A stretch of DNA of 64,000 nucleotides from Streptomyces puniciscabiei (GTDB taxonomy: Bacteria; Actinomycetota; Actinomycetes; Streptomycetales; Streptomycetaceae), in assembly GCF_006715785.1 (NCBI RefSeq), contig NZ_VFNX01000001.1, forward strand, positions 2,432,501 through 2,496,500. Direction: 5' to 3'. Under the pieces are notes generated by a model. That model did no database searches. It saw only the letters and a list, made by a program, of their open reading frames with translations, and was not told the DNA's origin. Positions 8,421-14,392 of the stretch are shown one piece after another (within the stretch, counting starts at the first letter, position 1; the number at the start of each line of letters is the position of its first letter). A program made the translations under genes and the position numbers.

Positions 8421-8472
8421 AGGGCCACCCTGTGGCAAGAGGTTGACTCAAGGCCGCCGGGACGGACGCCTT

Positions 8473-8503
8473 GTACTCACCGTTTGATGCGGGCGGTGAG
8501 TAC
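8473..8503 (+). terminator. Hairpin terminator after fahA
   Basis: Ten-base arms GTACTCACCG (8473-8482) and CGGTGAGTAC (8494-8503) pair perfectly around an 11-base loop, 52 bases past the fahA stop. There is no T tract, as usual for Streptomyces. Confidence 0.65.
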
Positions 8504-8679
8504 GAGTCGTGCGTTCACGGCGGACCGATCTCGGCGCGACCGCCCCGTCGACCGCCTCCTGGGCCCGGCCCCGGCCCCGGTCGACCGCTGCGCCCGCTGA
8601 ACCCGTGTCGCCCGCCCGGCGCGAGCAGAGGGTGCAGAACGGCCGTACGGCCCTACCGGACGGACCGAGGGGCGAGCCG

Positions 8680-9000
8680 ATGAGCTGCGCTGCCGTCCGG
8701 GGCGACAGGCCGGCCGAGGGCGAACGACTGCCGACGGTACGGCAGCCGGCCGCGGACCTCGGCCTGGCGGCCGGCACCCTGGCCCACGCCTACCGCGAAC
8801 TGGAAGCAGCCGCCCTGATCCGCGCACGGCTCGGTGCGGGGACTCGGGTGGCCCGCCGCCCCCTCGCACCCGCCGCCGCGAGACAACCGACCTCACCGAT
8901 GGCACCAGGGACTTCGTGGCCCGGGCAGGGACCCTGGGGTTCGGAGAGGACGACGTACTGGAGGCAGTGCGGCAGGCCTTTCGGGAGCGGGAGTCCTGAG
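8680..9000 (+). pseudogene. Frameshifted GntR/YtrA-type regulator
   Basis: From ATG 8680 (GAGGGGCGAGCC upstream) the frame reads a clear winged-helix end: GERLPTVRQ, ADLGLAAGTLAHAYRELEAA and IRARLGAGTRVARR. The typical YtrA-subfamily C-terminus (DFVARAGTLGFGEDDVLEAV, then RQAFRERES and stop at 9000) follows, but in the +1-shifted frame. The shift lies near 8855-8890, in a C-rich run. Several normally conserved positions have also drifted (QPA for QLA, LAH for VAR), and the N-terminal dimer helix is hard to find, so true decay is more likely than a sequencing error. Because of the shift, the N-terminal frame reads straight into the M56 peptidase gene. Confidence 0.7.
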
Positions 9001-9204
9001 GCCTGCCGCACCGGAAGCCGGGCAAGCCGGACCCGAGGGAGAGCGGGTGGCCTCAACCACGCGACCGATCACCGCCGAGACCTGCCTCTCGCCGCCCCGC
9101 ACCGTCATACTGGGCGGACACGCAACACGCGATGCACCCTCGGCGCATCGCCCCGCACCACCCGACACCCGCACAACTCTCCGACCAGGAACCGGAGCCC
9201 CGGC

Positions 9205-10143
9205 ATGACCGTCTGCCTGCTCCTGCTGAGCGTCGTCGCCCTGACGGCCGCCCTGCCGGCGCCGCGCGCCCTGACCCGTGCCGCCTGGCCCGAGCGGGAA
9301 CCCGTCGTCGCACTGTGGGTGTGGCAGTGCCTGGTCGCCACCGTCCTGCTGTGCTGCCTGGCCGCACTCGTCCTGGGCGCGGCAGCCGTTTTCCACACCG
9401 TCCGCGACCACGTCTTCGCCCCCGCTCCGCCCTCCGTCACCGCCGCCTACGACCTCTCCTCCGCGCCGGTGTGGGCCTCCGCCCTCACCGTGCTGCTGGC
9501 CTGCGGGGCCGCCTGGACGACGGCGATGCTGGCCCGGGAACTCGTCGAGGCCCGCCGCAGCCGCGGCCAGGCCCGCGCACAGCTGCGCGAGCGCGCCCCC
9601 GACCTGCCGGCCGGGCTGCCGGCGGCACGCGGCCCGATGCTGGTGCTGGAGGACGAGTACCCGGACGCCTGGTGGATGCCCGGACATCCGCCGCAACTGG
9701 TCGTCACCACCGGCGCCCTCCACCGGCTCACCGACCATCAGCTGGACGCCGTCCTCACCCACGAGCGCGGGCACGCGCGTGCCCACCACGACTGGCTGCT
9801 GCACCTGTCCACCGCGCTCGCGACCGGCTTCCCGCGCGTGCCGCTCTTCGCCCACTTCTGCGACCAGACGCACCGCCTGGTCGAACTGGCCGCCGACGAC
9901 ACGGCGTCCCGGCGCTGCGGCCACCTCACCACGGCCCTCGCGCTGATCGAGCTGAACCAGCACCGGGGCGTCCTGTCCTGCGCCTCCAGCCGCCGCCTCC
10001 TCGGCGAACGCGTGGACCGACTGCTGGAACCCCCGCCGCGGCTGCTGCGCCGGCACCGGGCCCTGACGACGACGGTGGCCGCCCTGGTGCCGCTGCTGCC
10101 GCTGCTGATCACGTTCGCGCCGGGGCTGACGGCACTGTCCTGA
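9205..10143 (+). CDS. M56 (BlaR1-like) membrane metallopeptidase
   Basis: The 312-residue product has hydrophobic segments at the N-terminus (about 1-20), about 35-57, about 85-105, and a last one at about 288-310. The zinc motif HERGH (His186, Glu187, His190) is followed about 45 residues later by VELAADDTA, which supplies the third ligand. That is the M56 layout of BlaR1/MecR1-type proteins without a penicillin-sensor domain. In actinobacteria such peptidases usually pair with a BlaI/CopY repressor; here the preceding regulator is a broken GntR gene instead. ATG at 9205 has GGAG about 8 bases upstream. The target of cleavage is unknown. Confidence 0.88.
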   Translation: MTVCLLLLSVVALTAALPAPRALTRAAWPEREPVVALWVWQCLVATVLLCCLAALVLGAAAVFHTVRDHVFAPAPPSVTAAYDLSSAPVWASALTVLLACGAAWTTAMLARELVEARRSRGQARAQLRERAPDLPAGLPAARGPMLVLEDEYPDAWWMPGHPPQLVVTTGALHRLTDHQLDAVLTHERGHARAHHDWLLHLSTALATGFPRVPLFAHFCDQTHRLVELAADDTASRRCGHLTTALALIELNQHRGVLSCASSRRLLGERVDRLLEPPPRLLRRHRALTTTVAALVPLLPLLITFAPGLTALS

Positions 10144-10276
10144 CCGGCTCACCGAGTGGCAGATCTTCCCGACCGGCGAGGAAAACCCACAGGTGAGCGG
10201 CGTATCCGACGCCTCCTCACCTGGCGCAACACTTCAGCAACACGACTTTCCCTACCGCATCGGTATGGTTCCAGCC

Positions 10277-11065
10277 ATGCCAGCCACCGACCGCCCCCGC
10301 GACCACGCCGGTCAGGGCGCCGCGGCCACCGTCGCCGCCCACCGCACGCGTCGTCGGCTGCGTGCGGACCGGGCCCGGCAGCTCGCTGACCTGCTGCGCC
10401 ACCAGATCCTCACCGGCGTCTTCCAGAACGGCCCCCTCCCTCACGAGTCCACCCTCGCCACCGACTACCGCGCCTCCCGCAACACCGTTCGCCAGGCCCT
10501 GGACCTCCTCAGGGCCGAGGGCCTGGTGGAACGGCTGCCCGGGGTCGGCACCGTGGTCGTCGCCCGGAAATACCCGCATGGGCTCGACCGTCTGATGGGC
10601 CTCGCGGAAACCCTCCGCGAACACGGCCACGTCACCAACGAGGTCCGCACCATGGGCCCCGCCCCCGCACCCGCCCCGGTCGCCGATCGCCTCCACGTCC
10701 CCGCCGGCGCCGACGTCCTCTACATCGAACGCCTGCGCCGCCTGAACGGCCTCCCCCTCTCCCTCGACCTCACCTACATCCCGCTCGACATCGGCACCGC
10801 CCTGCTCGGCGCCGACCTTGAGAACACCGACGTCTTCCGCCTCCTGGAAGCCATCACCGGCCGCCCACTCGGCCATGCCGAGATCACCCTGGAGGCGGTG
10901 ACCGCGGACGCCCACTCCGCCGCAGTACTCCAGGCCCCGCGCGGCGCCGCCGTACTGATGCTGGAACGCCTCACCCACCTCGCCGACGGCCGCCCCGTCG
11001 ACCTGGAGTTCATCCGCTTCCGCGGCGACCGGATCACCATGAGCGGCCTGCTCCACCGGTCGTAG
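10277..11065 (+). CDS. GntR family (HutC subfamily) regulator with UTRA domain
   Basis: The product has about 262 residues. The winged helix spans about 35-105 (ADLLRHQILTGVF, TLATDYRASRNTVRQALDLL, EGLVERLPGVGTVVV). It is followed by a UTRA ligand-binding domain (DVLYIERLRRLNGLPLSLDLTYI to LMLERLTHLADGRPVDLEFIRFRGDR). It is 47 bases upstream of, and in line with, the ferredoxin/ABC/flavoprotein genes and is their likely regulator. Start choice is uncertain. ATG 10277 is 7 bases behind a TATGGT hexamer, compatible with a leaderless transcript. ATG 10265 and GTG 10193 (GAGGA 10 bases upstream) are in frame. Known HutC members sense small organic acids, sugars or phosphonates. Confidence 0.85.
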   Translation: MPATDRPRDHAGQGAAATVAAHRTRRRLRADRARQLADLLRHQILTGVFQNGPLPHESTLATDYRASRNTVRQALDLLRAEGLVERLPGVGTVVVARKYPHGLDRLMGLAETLREHGHVTNEVRTMGPAPAPAPVADRLHVPAGADVLYIERLRRLNGLPLSLDLTYIPLDIGTALLGADLENTDVFRLLEAITGRPLGHAEITLEAVTADAHSAAVLQAPRGAAVLMLERLTHLADGRPVDLEFIRFRGDRITMSGLLHRS

Positions 11066-11112
11066 ACACCCCGCCGCACCCGCCCCTGCCTGCACGTTTC
11101 CTGGAGACAGCC

Positions 11113-11340
11113 ATGCCCTTGGCGCCCCAGCGGGCCGACGTGCCCGTGACCATCGACGAGTCGAAGTGCATCGACGGCTGCACCCTCTGCGTGGACATGT
11201 GCCCGCTGGACTCCCTCGCCATCGACGAGACGAACGGCAAGGCGTACATGCACGTCGACGAGTGCTGGTACTGCGGCCCCTGCGCAGCCCGCTGCCCCAC
11301 CGGGGCCGTCACGGTCAACATGCCCTACCTGCTCCGGTGA
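11113..11340 (+). CDS. AprB-like ferredoxin with two [4Fe-4S] clusters
   Basis: A 75-residue protein with two cluster motifs, CIDGCTLCVDMCP (residues 19-31) and CWYCGPCAARCP (near 55-66). The arrangement resembles the N-terminal ferredoxin part of dissimilatory APS reductase beta subunit (AprB), including the KAYMHVDECW spacer, but the long AprB C-terminal tail is absent. It would pass electrons to or from the AprA/FrdA-like flavoprotein encoded at the end of the same operon. ATG at 11113 has GGAGAC 6 bases upstream. Only 14 bases separate it from the binding-protein gene. Confidence 0.9.
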   Translation: MPLAPQRADVPVTIDESKCIDGCTLCVDMCPLDSLAIDETNGKAYMHVDECWYCGPCAARCPTGAVTVNMPYLLR

Positions 11341-11354
11341 GAGGCACCACCACC

Positions 11355-12698
11355 ATGAAACGAACAGCAGTTGCCGCATCCGCCGCCGCGCTCCTCCTCC
11401 CCCTGTCGGCCTGCGGCGGCAGCGCCGAGGCAGGCAGCGGCTCCACGGTCACCGTGACCGTCGGCTACCAGTCCAAGACCATCAACACCGTCACCGCCGG
11501 CACCCTGCTGCGCTCCCTCGGCGCCTTCGAGAAGGACCTCAACTCCCTGCACGACGGGCACACCTACAAGGTCGACTGGCAGGACTACGCCACCGGCGCC
11601 CCGATCACCGCCCAGATGACCGCGGGCAAGATCGACATTGGTTCGATGGGCGACTTCCCGCTGCTGCTCAACGCCGCCCGCGGCAAACAGCTCGGCCGCC
11701 CCACCCACCTGGTCTCGGTCACCGGCTACAACCTGCGCGGCGGCCTCAACACCGTCGTGACCACACCCGGCTCGAAGCTCACGTCCTTGCAGGACCTGAA
11801 GGGCAAGAAGGTCTCTACAAGCATCGGCTCCGCCGCCGACGGCACCCTCGTACGGGCCCTGCAGCGCGCCGGCATCGACCCGGACAACGGCATCTCCAAA
11901 CTCAACCAGCAGCCTGCGGTGGGTGCTTCGGCGCTGTCCTCCGGCGGCGTGGACGCCCTGTCGCAGTTCGTCGCCTGGCCGGGCCTGCTCGCCTACCAGG
12001 ACAAGGCGAAGGCGCTGTACGACGGCGCCCAGCTGAACCTGCCCACCTTCCACGGTGTCACCGCACGCGAGGACTTCGCCAAGCGGCATCCGGCAGTGCT
12101 GAAGGCGTTCCTCAAGGCCCAGGCAGAGGCGACGGACTACCTCAACGCCCACCCCGTCGCCGCCGCCGAGAAGGTCGCGAAGGCCACCGGCCTGCCCGCC
12201 GAGGTCGTCTACCTCTACAACGGCGCCCACGGCATCGCCACCTTCGACCCGGCCGTCAAACCACAGCTCGTCTCCGCACTGAGGCAGGACGTGTCCGTGC
12301 TGAAGGCCGCCAAGCTGACCGGCGACATCGACGTGGGCTCCTTCGTCGACGACCAGTACGTCAAGAAGGCCCTCGGCGCCTCCTACGCCCGGCGCCTCGC
12401 CGACGGGCCCGCACCCGCCGCGAACGAGGTATGGCCCAAGGGCAGCGATAAGACGGTCTCCTTCAAGTCCGCGAAGGAACTGCTGGCGTACGTGGCCGGG
12501 CACCAGGGCGGCATCCGCGCCGCCTACGTGCCTGACGCGACCACCGGCACCCTCTGGTTCGCCGACAAGGCAGTCTGGGTGGCCGACAGCGACCAGCTGC
12601 TGCCCTTCGTCACCCCGGCGACCGCGCAGGCCTACATCACCGCCCACGGCGGCGCCCGCACGGTGTCGTACCGCGAGGCTCTGGAGCGCGCCTCATGA
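11355..12698 (+). CDS. ABC importer lipoprotein (NMT1/SsuA-type) with C-terminal NosL-like domain
   Basis: The 447-residue product starts with a lipoprotein signal ending in LPLSAC, so Cys20 is the lipidated residue. Residues about 30-345 are a nitrate/sulfonate/taurine-type periplasmic-binding fold: VTVGYQSKTINTVTAG, AGKIDIGSMGDFPLLLNAA, DLKGKKVSTSIGSAADG, REDFAKRHPAVLKAFLKAQA. The last 90 residues (about 358-447; VSFKSAKELLAYV, IRAAYVPDATTGTLWFADKA, TAQAYITAHGG) look like the NosL/copper-chaperone fold fused to its end. The cysteine that NosL uses for copper is missing, so the domain may have another ligand or a structural role. Its stop overlaps the permease start (ATGA). Confidence 0.85.
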   Translation: MKRTAVAASAAALLLPLSACGGSAEAGSGSTVTVTVGYQSKTINTVTAGTLLRSLGAFEKDLNSLHDGHTYKVDWQDYATGAPITAQMTAGKIDIGSMGDFPLLLNAARGKQLGRPTHLVSVTGYNLRGGLNTVVTTPGSKLTSLQDLKGKKVSTSIGSAADGTLVRALQRAGIDPDNGISKLNQQPAVGASALSSGGVDALSQFVAWPGLLAYQDKAKALYDGAQLNLPTFHGVTAREDFAKRHPAVLKAFLKAQAEATDYLNAHPVAAAEKVAKATGLPAEVVYLYNGAHGIATFDPAVKPQLVSALRQDVSVLKAAKLTGDIDVGSFVDDQYVKKALGASYARRLADGPAPAANEVWPKGSDKTVSFKSAKELLAYVAGHQGGIRAAYVPDATTGTLWFADKAVWVADSDQLLPFVTPATAQAYITAHGGARTVSYREALERAS

Positions 12699-13609
12699 CC
12701 CGGCGCCCCCTGGCCCGGTATGCGCTGCGGACGGCCTCCCTCGCCGCCTTCCTCGGGCTTTGGCAGTTGCTGACCAGCCTGAACGTCGACCTGTGGCTGC
12801 GCTTCTCGCAGTTCCCGACGGTCACCGACGTGGCCCGTGCCTTCGCCGACCGGCTCTCCGGAAGCGACTACTGGACGGACCTCACCGACAGCCTCACCCG
12901 GATCCTCACCGGCTTCGCGCTGGCGGCCGTCCTGGGCGTGGCGACCGGCGTGCTCGTGGCCCGGTCGCGCCTCGCCGAGGATCTGCTCGGCCCGGTCCTG
13001 GAGGTCATCCGCCCGATCCCGGCGATCGCCCTCGTCCCGGTCGCGATCCTGCTCTTCCCGTCCAATGAGCAGGGCATCGTCTTCATCACCTGCACCGCCG
13101 CCTTCTTCCCCGTGCTGGTCTCCACCCGGCACGCGGTCCGCGCGCTGACTCCCGTCTGGGAAGAGGCGGTACGCACCATGGGCGGCGGCCGGCTGCGGAT
13201 CCTCGGCTCGGTGGTGCTGCCGGGCGCGCTGCCCGGCATCTTCGGCGGGCTGTCGGTCGGCATCGGCGTGTCGTGGATCTGCGTGATCTCCGCCGAGATG
13301 ATCTCCGGCCAGTACGGGGTCGGCTACCGCACCTGGCAGGACTACACGGTGGTGAACTACCCCGGCGTCTTCGTCGGCATGGTCACCATCGGCGTCCTCG
13401 GTTGGGTCACCTCCACGGCCGTGGAACTGCTCGGCCGGCGCCTGACCCGCTGGCTGCCCCGGACCTCGTACGTCCCCGGCGGCCGCACCCGCGTGCCCCG
13501 GCCTGTCACCGTCCCCGCTGGTGCCGACCGCGATTCCGAGCACCAGGCCCAGCCCGAGCAACACAGCCAGAAGGACGCCGAGGAGGCCCGCGATGAGCAC
13601 CTCGTCTGA
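12695..13609 (+). CDS. ABC transporter permease (SsuC/TauC type)
   Basis: A 304-residue inner-membrane protein with about six hydrophobic segments (for example ILTGFALAAVLGVATGVLVA, PIPAIALVPVAILLF, YPGVFVGMVTIGVLGW). The cytoplasmic EAA loop reads EEAVRTMGGGRLRILGSVVLPGALPGI, with the invariant glycine, and docks on the ATPase. It belongs to the BPD-transport-1 family of nitrate, sulfonate and taurine importers. The last 40 residues are hydrophilic. Start ATG overlaps the stop of the binding-protein gene by four bases, and its 3' end overlaps the ATPase gene by 17 bases. Both overlaps suggest translational coupling. Confidence 0.9.
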   Translation: MTRRPLARYALRTASLAAFLGLWQLLTSLNVDLWLRFSQFPTVTDVARAFADRLSGSDYWTDLTDSLTRILTGFALAAVLGVATGVLVARSRLAEDLLGPVLEVIRPIPAIALVPVAILLFPSNEQGIVFITCTAAFFPVLVSTRHAVRALTPVWEEAVRTMGGGRLRILGSVVLPGALPGIFGGLSVGIGVSWICVISAEMISGQYGVGYRTWQDYTVVNYPGVFVGMVTIGVLGWVTSTAVELLGRRLTRWLPRTSYVPGGRTRVPRPVTVPAGADRDSEHQAQPEQHSQKDAEEARDEHLV

Positions 13610-14381
13610 GATCGTCACCGCTCCTGTCGCGCCCGCGTCGGAGGCCGGACGCGGCACCCGGCTCACCTTCCGTTCCGCCGTGCTCGGCAGGCCGGACGCG
13701 CCGGTGCTGTACGACGTCGACCTGGAGGTCTCCCCCGGCGAGATCCTCACCGTCGTCGGCCCCTCCGGCTGCGGCAAGTCCACATTGCTGCGCACCCTCG
13801 CCGGCCTGCTGCCTCCCCTGGGCGGCGCCGCCGAGGTGGACGGCGTCCCGCTGACCGGACCGTCGGCCGACCGCGCGCTGGTCTTCCAGGAGGACGCGCT
13901 GCTGCCCTGGCGCACCTTGCGCGGGAACGTCGCACTGCCGCTCGCCATCAGCGGCGTACCGCGTTCCGAACGCCGTTCCCTGGCCGAGTCGTGGCTCGCC
14001 CGCGTCGGACTCAGTGCACAGGCGGGGCAGTTGCCGCACCGGGTGTCCGGCGGGCAGCGCCAACGCGCCCAGTTGGCCCGGGCGCTGGCCGACAGCCCGC
14101 GCGCCGTCCTGATGGACGAGCCCTTCGGCGCCCTCGACGCACAGACCCGTTCCGGCATGCAGGACCTGCTGGTGGAGGTGTTGCGCGGCACGGGCGCGAC
14201 CATCGTCTTCGTCACGCACGACGTGGACGAGGCCCTCTTCCTCGGAGACCGCGTCGCCCTGCTCGGCTCCGGCCGGGTGGCCGCCGTACGGGACGTGCCC
14301 GGGCCACGTGACCGCGGGGCCGTGGACGACCCCGCCCGCGTGGCCCTGCGGCGCGACATCCTCACCTCGCTCGGCTCCTGA
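13593..14381 (+). CDS. ABC transporter ATP-binding protein (SsuB/TauB type)
   Basis: A 262-residue ATPase with Walker A GPSGCGKST at 56-64, a Q-loop in VFQEDALLPWR, the signature SGGQ at 152-155, Walker B AVLMDEPFGALD and the switch histidine in VTHDVDEAL. The closest type by these motifs is the nitrate/sulfonate/taurine import ATPase. It powers uptake through the preceding permease. ATG 13593 has GAGGAGG 6 bases upstream, inside the permease coding end; an upstream in-frame ATG at 13521 lacks a ribosome site. Eleven bases separate it from the flavoprotein gene. Confidence 0.93.
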   Translation: MSTSSEIVTAPVAPASEAGRGTRLTFRSAVLGRPDAPVLYDVDLEVSPGEILTVVGPSGCGKSTLLRTLAGLLPPLGGAAEVDGVPLTGPSADRALVFQEDALLPWRTLRGNVALPLAISGVPRSERRSLAESWLARVGLSAQAGQLPHRVSGGQRQRAQLARALADSPRAVLMDEPFGALDAQTRSGMQDLLVEVLRGTGATIVFVTHDVDEALFLGDRVALLGSGRVAAVRDVPGPRDRGAVDDPARVALRRDILTSLGS

Positions 14382-14392
14382 AAGGCACCCCG

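Noticed and set aside
8509..10143. A GntR-M56 fusion protein of 544 residues
   Set aside because: The missing part of the GntR C-terminus is found intact in the next frame with its own stop at 9000. The M56 gene also has its own ATG and ribosome site at 9205. A frameshift explains the data better than a fusion.
10156..10389. A 77-codon frame overlapping the start of the HutC regulator
   Set aside because: It overlaps the DNA-binding domain in another frame and has no ribosome site or recognisable sequence.
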